Source: Paraburkholderia sp. BL23I1N1
GTDB lineage: Bacteria > Pseudomonadota > Gammaproteobacteria > Burkholderiales > Burkholderiaceae
Assembly: GCF_003610295.1 (NCBI RefSeq)
Contig: NZ_RAPV01000001.1
Coordinates: 4,464,001-4,528,000, forward strand
DNA length: 64,000 nt
Direction of reading: 5' to 3'
In this document: positions 16,619 to 25,586 of the stretch, piece after piece
Position numbering within the stretch: the first letter of the stretch is position 1
How the letters are laid out: each line of letters starts with the position of its first letter
The notes under the pieces: generated by a model
Seen by the model: only the letters and a program-made list of their open reading frames with translations
Told to the model about the DNA's origin: nothing
The model's database searches: none
Made by a program: the position numbers and the translations under genes

Positions 16619-17934
16619 TTAGTCAGCCTTCACACACCGAAACCCCGCATACACATACTGATAATGCGGCTGAAACCAGTTGCGAAAAGCCGGTCGCAAC
16701 ATGCATTGCGCGGTGCGCGCCGAACCGCCCTTGATCACGTAATGCTGCCCGTCGAAAAAGTTGGCGGAGTAGCCCGGATAAAACGGAAACGCCTCAAACC
16801 CCGGCAATGCGTCGAACACGCTGGAGGTCCACTCCCAGCCATTGCCGAATTGACCTTCCACGCCGAACGCGCTTACGTTGTCAGGATACGCATCGACCGG
16901 CTGCGGGTCCCAGCTACGAAAATCGAAATTGCCCGACATCGCATGGGGTGCGCCGTGTGCCGCGCGTTGCCATTGTGCTTCGCTGGGCAGCGTCTTGCCC
17001 GCCCAGCGCGCGTAGGCGCTGGCTTCGGCATGACTCACGTAAGCCGGCCAGTCGAGCGGCAGCGGCACTTCGTCGAACATCGTGCGCAGCGTCCATGCGC
17101 CACGCTGACCGTCTTCGGTTTGCCGCGACCAGCAGGCGGGATGCTCGATACGTTTGGCTTCCTTCCACGCCCAATCCTTGTCGGTCCACCACTTCGGTTC
17201 GCGATATCCCCCTGCCTCGATGAACTCGCGAAACGCGCCGTTCGTCACCATGTAGCGGTCAATCTCGAACGCCGGCACGTCGACGCGCATTTCGCCGAAC
17301 TCGTTGTCCCAGCCGAACTGGCCACTCTCGCGCGACACGCCGAGCACTGTTGCGCCCGCCGGCACGCTGACCATGGAGGACAACGCCTCGCGCGGTTCAG
17401 AACGGGTCAGCGCCGCCTCTCGCAACACAGTGATCTTCTGCGCAAGCGGCAACTGATGCAGCATGTACACGAGCGTTTCGGCATGCATCAGCCGATGCTC
17501 GATCGCGACGTTCAGCAACTGCTCGGCCGCGACGGCTTGCGCCCCTCGCTGCCGACACGGGCTGAGTCGCTCAGTACATCGAGCTCGCGGTCGATCTGCT
17601 CGCGAGCGCGCGACGCGTAGTCGCGCACGGCGTCGAGCGATGGCCAGTCGCTGGGTTGATCGGTCGGAAAGCCGCCGTCGACGGGATCGATACCAAAAGC
17701 GAAGAGTTCGTCGAGGCGCGGATTGAACGCCGGCAGATCGCACAGGCGTCGATCGAAAAGATTACGATCGAAAGCTTCCAGATGGCCGACGTAAAACACG
17801 ATCCGGTGGCGCTCACGGATCGGCCGGTCATACAGAAACTCGGGTTTGACAATGGAAAACAGGGCGTCGGTCACTTGACGCGCGTCGATCAGACGCTGGA
17901 CCAGCGGGTGATGCGGGGCGGGGTCGCGATTCAT
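16619..17934 (-). pseudogene. EgtB/SenA-like sulfoxide or selenoxide synthase, frameshifted
   Basis: Two overlapping frames together give a complete protein of about 440 residues. The N-terminal DinB_2 domain begins MNRDPAPHHPLVQRLIDARQ and has HRIVFYVGHLEAFD. A second iron-ligand helix has the H-x3-H-x-E pattern in EHRLMHAETLVYMLH. The C-terminal FGE/SUMF1 domain has VTNGAFREFIEAGGY and GNGWEWTSSVF. Members oxidatively join cysteine or a selenosugar to trimethylhistidine (ergothioneine or selenoneine) or carry out related reactions. One base is missing in the C run at 17542-17545, shifting frame near residue 130. No egtD or senBC neighbour is present, so the substrate is open. Confidence 0.75.
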
Positions 17935-18066
17935 TTCGCCAGGTCTCCTTGCGGGGGACGGACTAAAGACTGTACCCGCTCGCAGGAGCCATGCCAAGGC
18001 GAATGCGCGTTAAAAATGCAGATAGACGGGGACGTGGCAGCGCGGGCCAGGTCCAGCGCGTATGGC

Positions 18067-18873
18067 TTACACCTGTTGCAAGCCTTCCAGGTCGACAATC
18101 CGGATGTGTTTGCCTTGTGTGTCGATCAGGCCGCGCTTTTGAAATCTTGACAGGGTGCGGCTCACGGTTTCGAGCGTCATGCCGAGGTAGCTGCCCATGT
18201 CCTCACGTGTCATGCGCAAGTTGAATTCCGCCGATGAATAGCCGCGCTGCGCGTTGCGCCCTGACACGTCAAGCAGAAATGCGGCCACGCGTTCGTCCGC
18301 TGAAAGAGAGCCGAGCACCATCATCTGCCCGGCCTCGCGGACGATCTGCTCGCCCAGCAATTTGTGCAGGCGGTCCTGCATCGAGCTGATTTCGCGGCAC
18401 AGCGACTTGAGGGCGGGGTAGGGAACGATACAAACGGTGCTGTCTTCAAGAGCGACGGCGCTGCATGCATGCACGTCTTCGCTGATCCCGTCGAGGCCGA
18501 GCGCTTCGCCGGCCAGGCGCAGCCCAGTGACCTGTTCGCGGCCGTCACGGTGCGCCATGACGGTTTTCATGGAGCCGGAACGCACGGCGTAAACATTGTC
18601 GAAACGATCGCCGCTGCGATACAGCGCTTCGCCGCGCTGCACCGAGCGCGCGGTGCAAATGAGCGCTTCGAGTTTCGTGAGTTCGTCAGTCGACAGGCCT
18701 TGCGGCATGCAGAGCGCCCGCATCGAGCAGCTTGAACAGCGCGCGGTGGTGCGCGCTGTTGCACTTGCCGGCGCGGCACGACGGCGGCCACGCGCTGGCG
18801 ACGAAGCCGGCGACGAAATCACGGTGGAATCGGCGGCGCCGGCGGAGCGAGTCACAGCGGTAGGAGTCAGCAT
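18067..18873 (-). CDS. fnr: FNR-type oxygen-sensing transcriptional regulator
   Basis: The 268-residue protein of the Crp/Fnr family has the oxygen-labile [4Fe-4S] ligands: C-x2-C-x5-C in CSSCSMRALC near residue 40, and a fourth cysteine in DVHACSAVALED. A cNMP-like beta-roll, a long dimer helix and an HTH_Crp domain follow, with MTREDMGSYLGMTLETVSRTLSRF as the recognition helix. The E-x2-S-R spacing of true FNR proteins, which read TTGAT half-sites, is present (ETVSR). The start at 18873 follows family length; earlier in-frame sequence is low-complexity. It is the obvious regulator for the four TTGAY-N4-RTCAA sites in this window. Confidence 0.92.
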   Translation of the reverse strand: MLTPTAVTRSAGAADSTVISSPASSPARGRRRAAPASATARTTARCSSCSMRALCMPQGLSTDELTKLEALICTARSVQRGEALYRSGDRFDNVYAVRSGSMKTVMAHRDGREQVTGLRLAGEALGLDGISEDVHACSAVALEDSTVCIVPYPALKSLCREISSMQDRLHKLLGEQIVREAGQMMVLGSLSADERVAAFLLDVSGRNAQRGYSSAEFNLRMTREDMGSYLGMTLETVSRTLSRFQKRGLIDTQGKHIRIVDLEGLQQV

Positions 18874-19137
18874 GTTCTGCAGCCATTTGTCAGGGTAACA
18901 ACTGATTGTCCCACCACCCATGCCCCCCGTTTAGCGACAAAATGACGCGTTCGCGCAGTTAGGCATATTGAGCGATGTCACCCTCGCATGGTTGCATATG
19001 GTTATGGACTGCTATGCATTCTGGCGACCGTGCTTTGCCCGTATTTTGGGGATAAGAGCGCCACGTGTGCCGCCTCATGCGGGAAGCACACGCAGTTGCC
19101 ACGCTGTTGCCAGGTTGCCATGCGCATCGCCACGCGT
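18874..19137. other. intergenic region between usp and fnr
   Basis: It holds a weak FNR-like sequence, TTGAGCGATGTCAC at 18968-18981 (two mismatches to the consensus). This could be an autoregulatory site. Nothing else is recognised. Confidence 0.25.
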
Positions 19138-19609
19138 TCAGGCGTCTCCGCTGACCTTGCTTGCCGCGGCGGACGGAATCAGCAGCACGGGCAAGGTGGC
19201 CTGGCGCACGCAGCGCTCTGCAACGCTGCCGAGAATCAGGCGCTGAAAACCACGACGGCCATGTGTGCCCATCACCAGCAGATCGGCGTTGAAGTCGGCG
19301 GCAGCTTTTAGCACGACCACCGAAACGTCGTCGAGCGAAGAGGCTTCGGCCACGGCGAGTTCGCCCTTGACGCCTTGCGCGGCCATCGCCTGGGCGAATT
19401 CCGCGCCGAGTTCCTTGCCTTCTTCGACGAGGCGGTTACGCAGGATGGATGGGTCGTAACCTGGCGCTTCGAAATATAGCGGCGTGTTTTTCGACGACGT
19501 AGAACGGTTGCATGACGGCGCCGGTGGATTTCGCGAGCGCGAGCGCTGCGTCGAATGCACGCCGCGAGGTGTTGCTGCCGTCGACTGCTACAAGAATGCG
19601 TGTGTACAT
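19138..19609 (-). pseudogene. universal stress protein, one +1 frameshift
   Basis: The N-terminus at 19609 reads [20 protein letters not shown], and the rest continues in a shifted frame from [17 protein letters not shown] onward. One extra base in the A run (19486-19491 on the plus strand, T5) accounts for the break. The ATP-binding motif of UspA-like proteins, G-x2-G-x9-G-S, is intact in [18 protein letters not shown]. Joined, the protein is about 156 residues, the normal size. Usp proteins support survival in low oxygen and starvation, matching the neighbouring fnr. Confidence 0.85.
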
Positions 19610-19864
19610 ATCGACTCCGCGTCTGAAGGATTCGGATGCCGCGGCCGTTTCGCCCAGCCGGGCTCATTGAAGATTGGCGACTACGGCTAATCGCCAATGC
19701 GAGCTTAAATGATCGCTGAAAAAGATGCATTCAGTCAGGATGTAAATCAAACACTTGTCAAATTTTGTGATAGCGACGGTTTGCACGGCCAGCGCCGCGC
19801 AACGGGGGTTTGCAGCGTTCCTGGCAAGCCGCAGCGCATATATCAAATCAAGATAAGGCCGGGT

Positions 19865-19875
19865 TTGCCTTACAA
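19865..19875. promoter_or_regulatory. candidate GntR operator before its own gene
   Basis: TTGCCTTACAA, one mismatch from the TTGYNTGACAA sites found in the catabolic cluster downstream. It lies 38 bases before the GntR start and would suit autoregulation. Confidence 0.45.
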
Positions 19876-19912
19876 TCAGGACCTACTCAGACAAGCTGCT
19901 TCCGCACCGCTG

Positions 19913-20602
19913 ATGAACGAGCGCAAAACAACGGGCTTGCCCGACAAGATCTACGGCGACATCCTTAATCGCATTCTTGAAGGCGAGTACAAGGAAGGCG
20001 CGCGGCTGCCTACCGAGCATGCGCTGGCCGAGCGCTTTGCCACGTCACGGCCGACTGTGCGCGAAGCGCTCGCGCGCTTGCGGGCGGACGGAATCATCAT
20101 GACGCGGCACGGCTCGGGCACCATCGTGGCACGACGGCCGGACCCGGATGTGCGCCGCTTCGCGCCGCTCGAAACGCTGTCCGACATCCGCCGCTGCTAT
20201 GAATTTCGCATGGTGACGGAAGCGGGCGCTGCCGAGCAGGCGGCGCTCAAGGCCGACGCCGACGACATCGTCGCGATCCAGCATGCGTGGGACCAGTTGG
20301 AACACATCATCGAAACCCGCGGCATCGGTGCGCAGGACGATTTCATGTTTCACCTGGCGGTGGCGCGCGCTTCGAAGAACCCGTTTTTCATCACGGTGAT
20401 GTCGTTCATCGAAGAGCAGATTCTGTTCAGCATGAACCTGTCGCGCAATCTGTCGCTCGTGAAGACGGTGGAGCGGCAGCGACTCGTGCAGGCCGAACAT
20501 CTGGCCGTGCTCGAGGCGATCCGCCGCAAAGACGGCCCCGCCGCCGGCCAGGCGATGCGGGCGCATCTGGAGAATGCGCTCGAACGGATGTTCGGCTCTT
20601 GA
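19913..20602 (+). CDS. GntR/FadR-family transcriptional regulator
   Basis: A 229-residue regulator with an N-terminal winged helix (LPTEHALAERFATSRPTVREALARLRADGII) and a C-terminal FCD ligand-binding domain from about residue 75. FCD metal-ligand candidates are the Asp of AQDDFMFHLAVARAS, His of the same segment, and His of VQAEHLAVLEAI. FCD regulators of this kind usually control sugar-acid or organic-acid catabolism and recognise short TNGTNNNACNA-like palindromes. Matching sites occur upstream of this gene and in the promoters of the aldonate cluster at 24.4-33.5 kb, so it is the likely local regulator. The start at 19913 was chosen from the domain edge. Confidence 0.88.
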   Translation: MNERKTTGLPDKIYGDILNRILEGEYKEGARLPTEHALAERFATSRPTVREALARLRADGIIMTRHGSGTIVARRPDPDVRRFAPLETLSDIRRCYEFRMVTEAGAAEQAALKADADDIVAIQHAWDQLEHIIETRGIGAQDDFMFHLAVARASKNPFFITVMSFIEEQILFSMNLSRNLSLVKTVERQRLVQAEHLAVLEAIRRKDGPAAGQAMRAHLENALERMFGS

Positions 20603-20761
20603 TAATCCGGGCGTTTTACCGGCGGGCCGCGGCGGTTAGATAACCGCTGCCATTCCGCCGCAGCCGGGCGAGCGCGACCGGACAAGGGCGGGCGGGCAAC
20701 GATGACCGGGCATCGGCAACTGCGCAACAAAAACGCCCGGTCCCAATCCCCCTTCCTGACG

Positions 20762-21355
20762 TCAGGCGGCGGCGGCCATCGGCCCGAACAGGGCGGTGCG
20801 GGTTTTCGGACTGACCGCGATATCCAGGGCTACGGCCCGCTCCACGCCGATCTGCAGAGGCGACCCGAGCCGGCTGATGTCGATCCCGGTCTTACGCAAC
20901 AGCCGTTCGATCGGCGTGGTGGTCACCGTGACGTAACGCGTGATGCCCATCCGGTCGGCGAACGTCACAAGTTCGTGAATCGCCTGCATCGTCACGTCGG
21001 CAAAACCGAACGACTGCTCCTCGCCGCTGGTTTCGATCGCGAACCGGCTGAGTTCCCAGATGTGCCGCCCGACCGGCGCATCCGCGCCATGCAGCAATTG
21101 CGGAAAGGTGTCCTTCAGCATGTTCGGCCCCTCCGTCGGCATCAGGCGCCAACAACCCCGCACATGCCGATCGTCGCCCTGAATCAGCATGTAGTGCGGC
21201 CCGAGGGCGTCGTAGCCGTCGATCTCCATGCCCGCGATGGTTGGGATGTCCCATCCAAGCCGCCCGTGAAACACCCGCGCCCTCAGACGGTACATCTCGT
21301 TGATGTCCGCGTTGTCGAATTCCTGCCGCATTCCAATCCGGATCGCTGTTTGCAT
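20762..21355 (-). CDS. braI: LuxI-family acyl-homoserine-lactone synthase
   Basis: The 197-residue autoinducer synthase has the conserved LuxI residues: MYRLRARVFHGRLGWDIP (the R-x-x-V-F-x-x-x-x-x-W block), GCWRLMPTEGPNMLKDTFP and the E-x-S-R-F block in IWELSRFAIET. It makes an acyl-homoserine lactone from S-adenosylmethionine and acyl-ACP. The order luxI-rsaL-luxR is that of the BraI/BraR system of Paraburkholderia, known for long-chain 3-oxo signals. The chain length here is inferred, not read. A lux-box-like repeat lies 69 bases upstream. Confidence 0.9.
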   Translation of the reverse strand: MQTAIRIGMRQEFDNADINEMYRLRARVFHGRLGWDIPTIAGMEIDGYDALGPHYMLIQGDDRHVRGCWRLMPTEGPNMLKDTFPQLLHGADAPVGRHIWELSRFAIETSGEEQSFGFADVTMQAIHELVTFADRMGITRYVTVTTTPIERLLRKTGIDISRLGSPLQIGVERAVALDIAVSPKTRTALFGPMAAAA

Positions 21356-21423
21356 GACGTTCTCCTGAACGTGTTGGGGTACCCAATACGCAAGAAAACT
21401 TATGCATTTTGAATCTTTCCGCC

Positions 21424-21443
21424 ACCTACCTACCTGGATAGGT
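21424..21443. promoter_or_regulatory. candidate lux box between luxI and rsaL
   Basis: ACCTACCTACCTGGATAGGT is a 20-bp imperfect inverted repeat (ACCTA at one end, TAGGT at the other, with further matches inside). A -10-like CATAAG on the minus strand at 21399-21404 would put it near -42 of luxI, the usual lux-box position. RsaL would be expected to act on the same region. Confidence 0.6.
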
Positions 21444-21510
21444 GTGCATGCTTATCGGATAACGCAGAATTCGAGATAAGCCTCAGCACTCAACCGACCG
21501 GACTCAAAAA

Positions 21511-21828
21511 ATGGAACTTCTCGACAATCACTGGCAGGCGCAACCCTCGGTCCAAACCCGCGTGGCAGAGCCTTCTTCGGCGGTGGATCGCGTTCTGATC
21601 ATTGCTTACCGCAAGAAGAAAAAGGAAAGCCAGCGCCGCTTCTGGGCACGCTTTGGCGTGACGCAGTCGCGTGGCAGCCGGTTCGAATCGGGTGCCGAAA
21701 TCCCGGCGCCGGTGTCGATCCTGCTGGGTCTCTACTTCACCAAAACCGTGTCGGACGCCGATCTGGGCCGGGCCGAGCGGGTCCTGCACAGCCGCGACGC
21801 CGCCGCTTTGCTCAACCCGGGTCAATAA
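21511..21828 (+). CDS. rsaL: RsaL-like quorum-sensing repressor
   Basis: The 105-residue protein has a tetrahelical HTH core: RRFWARFGVTQSRGSRFESGAEIPAPVSILLGLYF. This is the RsaL pattern, a XRE-like domain in which the Q-S-R-G-S-R-F-E stretch is the recognition helix. RsaL proteins bind the luxI promoter and give homeostasis of signal production. It lies between luxI and luxR and is transcribed away from luxI. Its 3' end overlaps the 3' end of the convergent luxR by 17 bases. Confidence 0.8.
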   Translation: MELLDNHWQAQPSVQTRVAEPSSAVDRVLIIAYRKKKKESQRRFWARFGVTQSRGSRFESGAEIPAPVSILLGLYFTKTVSDADLGRAERVLHSRDAAALLNPGQ

Positions 21829-22540
21829 GCCCCAGCTGCGCGGCGATCACGGCCGCCGCGCGCCGCGAATTCACACCGAATTTCGTCCTGATGTTCTTCA
21901 TGTGGAAGTTCACCACGGCTTCCGAACAGCTCAGGATATGGGAGATTTCCCAGGTGGATTTGCCGCGTGCGGTCCATTTCAGGCACTCGCGTTCGCGCGG
22001 CGTGAGCTTGGGCAATAAAGCCTGGGCGTGCGTATTCAAATGGCGCTGGCTGGTATCGATTACCAGATCGCGCAATAACACCAGATTTGGCAATGCAACG
22101 TTGATATGACGCCAGAATTCGTCAGTCGGGTTGCTGTCGTTGACGAAGCACATCATGCCGGCTTCCTGGTTCGGCCCATGAATGGGCAACGTCACACCGG
22201 CGCGCAGGCCGTGCGCGCGGGCTTCCTCGTACATCGCCTGCTGGGGCGCGGTCGTAAAAATGTCCGGCGACCAGATCAGCGGTGTGGCGCGTGTCGCGCA
22301 ATGCGAGACGGTCGGGTCGATGTGGACGAGCCCCTGCTCGTCGTAGGTGCGTCGCCACGTTGGCGCGTAGGTGCTGCGCACATAGGCGTCTTCAAGGCGA
22401 ATGGTCGGGCGCGGCAGCATGGCGATCAGCAGCCTGTCGAAGCCCCACGTTTCGGCCAGGCCCGCGATCGCACCGAACCATTCCGCTTCGTCTGCGGCGT
22501 TCAATAGCGGCGCCATTTCCTCGATAAAGTTTAGCGACAA
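21812..22540 (-). CDS. braR: LuxR-family quorum-sensing regulator
   Basis: The 242-residue protein has an autoinducer-binding domain (residues about 15-160), with the conserved W-x-F/Y-D and P-x-x-W-x-x-x-Y motifs in ETWGFDRLLIAM and YAPTWRRTYDEQGLVHIDP. A C-terminal GerE HTH (LTPRERECLKWTARGKSTWEISHILSCSEAVVNFHMKNIRTKFGV) follows. It probably responds to the signal from the adjacent synthase. The promoter lies in the AT-rich stretch to the right. Confidence 0.9.
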   Translation of the reverse strand: MSLNFIEEMAPLLNAADEAEWFGAIAGLAETWGFDRLLIAMLPRPTIRLEDAYVRSTYAPTWRRTYDEQGLVHIDPTVSHCATRATPLIWSPDIFTTAPQQAMYEEARAHGLRAGVTLPIHGPNQEAGMMCFVNDSNPTDEFWRHINVALPNLVLLRDLVIDTSQRHLNTHAQALLPKLTPRERECLKWTARGKSTWEISHILSCSEAVVNFHMKNIRTKFGVNSRRAAAVIAAQLGLIDPG

Positions 22541-22884
22541 TTTGGTTCTCTCAGACTCGCAAACGTCCCGTTGCGGTTAATAGCGGTACGGCGATCCGTC
22601 CGGCTGTTTTTATCTTCACAATTTATCACTAAAATTTATTTCACAAGCCGAGGACAATTTCTAAAGAAACGGCACCAGCGCTTGTTCTGCAACCCGACGA
22701 ACGAATGACTCTTTATATCGGATTTGTTTGACCTGATTAACATTCACGGGTCGATAAAGTGGGTAATTTTTTTCGTAGCGGCGTTTTTGATGCTTTTGAT
22801 TGGCAACATTATTGTCAAACCAATCTGAATGATGTTTAGTCGAATTCCAGGCAAAGCAACTCTGATTGCCAGATCGGCAATTTC
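22541..22884. other. AT-rich intergenic region upstream of the LuxR gene
   Basis: About 340 bases, clearly richer in A and T than the surroundings. It contains the luxR promoter region but no ORF I can support. It ends at the IS4 element insertion site. Confidence 0.4.
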
Positions 22885-22894
22885 CGTTTAAGCC
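22885..22894. repeat. 10-bp target duplication, left side of IS4 copy 1
   Basis: CGTTTAAGCC, repeated exactly at 24345-24354 on the other side of the element. Confidence 0.95.
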
Positions 22895-24344
22895 CAATAC
22901 TGTTCACTTGATGACCGCTTTCGGTGAAATTCGCTGATTCAGCGGCTCCGATCGTCGGCGTATCCGGAAGTTCGACATCTTTCGCTTCACGCCGCGGGGA
23001 TTACGCTTGCCGCGGCTTTGCACGGCACGCCCACTGGCGATTTCCCGCAGTAAGCTGAGCCTCCAACTTTGCCACTGCTCAGGGGGGAACGGCCGCCGCC
23101 TCGGGCAGGCGTCGGTTCAACACGCGTACGGCATGAACGAACGATAAGTCTTCCGGGTGCTGCCCGCTGTCCTGGGCAGCCTCATACATCAGTCGACGGA
23201 TCGCCGCGTGGGTAAGCATTAACGCATAGAACTCCTGACGGACCAGATCAGGCGTCTTGCTACGCAGCACCTTCTTGCCGTCGCACAGATGTGTCTTGAT
23301 CTCGTCAAACATCTCTTCTATTTTCCAGCGCCGGTGGTACAGCGCCGCGAGTTCTATGGCAGGCGCCACCGCTGCGTCCAGCAGATTGGTGATCAGGCGA
23401 TACTGCGGCTCGGCATCAGGCACACCTTCCAGGCAATACTCGATGACCCGCACCTGCATGCCGTTGCACTGGTGTCGCCTGTCGGTGTCACTGGCATAGA
23501 CAGTGCTCAGGTACGAACCATCTGCCAGCGGCACTTCGCACGGCAGCCGCAAATTCGACTTCACGCGCCACAGCAGCTTCGCTCCGGTGGCCACCGCGTC
23601 GCGCCACATGTCATAGCCATAGAACAGGCGATCGGCCAGCACCAGCATGTCGTCCGAGAATGCCGGAAACAGCTGGCGTGTGAGCGCCTGTTCGCTGTGC
23701 TCGCATACCCCGCCCATCTGGACCTCACACAGCGCGTGCGTCGCACATTCGGCCAGCGCTACGAAGCGAATCTGCGGATACGCGGCCTCACCGCGCCCTC
23801 CCTGCGCATATCCGAACGCTTGCGCATTGGCCTTCTCATCGGGCACATCCAGCGTGGAGCCGTCCACGCTCATGACCCGATAGCCCGCATAGTCGCCGCC
23901 TGCGGTTCGTGGGTGTTGCGCCGCCTGCCGGGCGAACAGCTCGCGCATCACCTGCCATCCCAGGCGTGCGCGACCCTGCGAGATCGCCGCCTTGCTGACC
24001 TGCGCGTCGCGTACCTGGTCGCCGTAGATGCGCCGCAGTCCCTCGATCACCAGACGAAACACTTCCTCATAGGCCACGCGCGGATACAGGCACATCGCCA
24101 TCACGAAATACACCAGCACTTCACGCGGCATGTCGCGGCGCACGCGCGTCTGCACGCCGCACTTCGTGAGCGCCTCCTTGACCTGTCCCAGGGAGCAGTT
24201 CAGCGCCAGATACCCCACCGCCAGATAGTCCGCGAGCCGCGCCCCGCCTGGCAGCGTTGCTTCCGTTCTTGCCATCCTTCAAGCTCTTCTTGTTGGTTCA
24301 GAGGCTTGAAAGTTAACACAAATTTGAGCTTGTTAACAGTATTG
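22895..24344 (-). mobile_element. IS4-family element, copy 1
   Basis: A 1450-bp element with 10-bp terminal inverted repeats CAATACTGTT/AACAGTATTG and a perfect 10-bp target duplication (CGTTTAAGCC). It carries one transposase gene. A nearly identical second copy in opposite orientation lies at 36850-38299. The intact duplication means this copy arrived by its own simple insertion. Confidence 0.95.
23079..24275 (-). CDS. IS4-family transposase, copy 1
   Basis: A 398-residue DDE transposase with an N-terminal IS4 domain (ALTKCGVQTRVRRDMP). Catalytic residues appear in VMSVDGSTLDVPD, DMLVLADRLFYGYDMW and the Y-x2-R-x3-E-x6-K motif YHRRWKIEEMFDEIKTHL. It differs from the second copy by at least one residue: cysteine in RRHQCNGMQ where copy 2 has arginine. 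Confidence 0.95.
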   Translation of the reverse strand: MARTEATLPGGARLADYLAVGYLALNCSLGQVKEALTKCGVQTRVRRDMPREVLVYFVMAMCLYPRVAYEEVFRLVIEGLRRIYGDQVRDAQVSKAAISQGRARLGWQVMRELFARQAAQHPRTAGGDYAGYRVMSVDGSTLDVPDEKANAQAFGYAQGGRGEAAYPQIRFVALAECATHALCEVQMGGVCEHSEQALTRQLFPAFSDDMLVLADRLFYGYDMWRDAVATGAKLLWRVKSNLRLPCEVPLADGSYLSTVYASDTDRRHQCNGMQVRVIEYCLEGVPDAEPQYRLITNLLDAAVAPAIELAALYHRRWKIEEMFDEIKTHLCDGKKVLRSKTPDLVRQEFYALMLTHAAIRRLMYEAAQDSGQHPEDLSFVHAVRVLNRRLPEAAAVPP

Positions 24345-24354
24345 CGTTTAAGCC
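24345..24354. repeat. 10-bp target duplication, right side of IS4 copy 1
   Basis: CGTTTAAGCC, the partner of 22885-22894. Confidence 0.95.
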
Positions 24355-24401
24355 GCCATCATTCGCTCGCGCCCGCACTTGTGCCTGCCCGCCGCGCGTT
24401 A

Positions 24402-24412
24402 TTGTCATACAA
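24402..24412. promoter_or_regulatory. candidate GntR operator 1 before the aldonate cluster
   Basis: TTGTCATACAA. Read on the other strand it is TTGTATGACAA, matching the TTGYNTGACAA pattern that recurs in this cluster. It fits the TNGTNNNACNA type recognised by FadR-like GntR proteins. Confidence 0.55.
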
Positions 24413-24486
24413 GAGCGGCATGCCGGCTTTGCCAACTTCGCCTTGAGTTCGGTTCGAGGTTGTGCGGTGCTGCTTGCGCCTACAGG

Positions 24487-24497
24487 TTGTTTGACAA
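24487..24497. promoter_or_regulatory. candidate GntR operator 2 before the aldonate cluster
   Basis: TTGTTTGACAA, inside the larger palindrome GTTGTTTGACAAC, 56 bases before the start of the DapA-family gene. Confidence 0.55.
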
Positions 24498-24552
24498 CAT
24501 CGCGAGCCTGGTGCTAATTTGAACGCCCAATCCCCCGTGCGGTTGAGGCGTC

Positions 24553-25494
24553 ATGAACGAATCTCCGATCCTCGGCAGCGGGTTCGCCGCGTCGGTCTTG
24601 GCTGTGCCGCCGCTTGCGCGCCGCGCTGATTACACGCTGGATGCCGCTGAAAATCGCGCGGTGATCCGCCATATCGAGGCCGGCGGTGTGCGCACCCTGC
24701 TGTATGGCGGTAATGCGAACCTCTATCACGTGGCCGTCAGCGAGTATCGGGACTTGCTGGATCTGCTGGCCGACGCCGCGGCTGCCGGTACGCGCGTGAT
24801 CCCGGCAATCGGCCCGGACTACGGGAAAATGCTCGATCAGGCTCGTATCCTCGCGCAAACCCGTTACCGCACGGCGATGGTGCTGCCGCTGAGCGGTTTT
24901 ACGACGTCCGAAGGCGTGGAGGCGGGGCTGACGCGCATCGTCGACGCGGCGGGTATGCCGCTCACGCTGTACATCAAGAGCGAAAACTATGTGGAGTTCG
25001 ACACGCTCGCGCGGTTGATCGAGCGCGGCACGCTGCTGGCCGTCAAATACGCGATCGTTCGCGACAATCCGGCTGACGATCCGTATCTGCGCCGCCTTCT
25101 GCAATCCGTGCCGGCGGCCAAGGTAGTGTCGGGCATGGGTGAGCGGCCCGCGCTCGGCCATCTGCGCGAGTTCGGTCTTGCCACATGGACGACGGGTTCG
25201 GGATGCATCGCGCCGCGCATGGCGATGGCCCTGCTGCAAGCTCTCAGAACCGGCGATACTGGCGCGGCGTAGCTTCTCCATGAAGCTTTCCTGCCGCTCG
25301 AAACCCTGCGCGACGACATCTCGCTGATCCGCGTGCTGCACGATGCGGTCACGTTCTCGAAGATTGCCGACATGGGGCCGATCCTGCCGCTACTCAGTTC
25401 GACGCCGCCCGAACATCATGCGAAGATCGATCACGCGACGCAGGTCCTGCTCGCGTTGGAGCGTCAATTCGCGGAGAAGCAGGCGTCGGATTGA
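24553..25494 (+). pseudogene. DapA-family aldolase/dehydratase with in-frame amber codon
   Basis: The frame encodes a complete 313-codon member of the DHDPS/N-acetylneuraminate-lyase family. A TAG at 25270-25272 interrupts it after 239 residues, and the same frame continues LLHEAFLPLETLRDDISLIRVLHDAV to the normal stop at 25494. The catalytic tyrosine (TLYIKSEN, matching LYNVP of DHDPS) and Schiff-base lysine (LAVKYAIV, matching GIKEAT) lie before the break. The lost C-terminal helices are usually needed for folding. Family and neighbours suggest dehydration or cleavage of a 2-keto-3-deoxy sugar acid, for example 2-keto-3-deoxy-pentonate. Confidence 0.8.
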
Positions 25495-25586
25495 GGTCGC
25501 TCTGGCGTCGACAGCGGTGGCGCTTGCGGCGCGCACTGCGCTTCGTCCTGCTTTTTCCGTCAACGTCCATTACCCAAAGCCTACGC

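Noticed and set aside
19737..19750. FNR site upstream of usp (minus strand TTGATTTACATCCT)
   Set aside because: Only one half-site is good; the other has two mismatches. It is too weak to list as a site.
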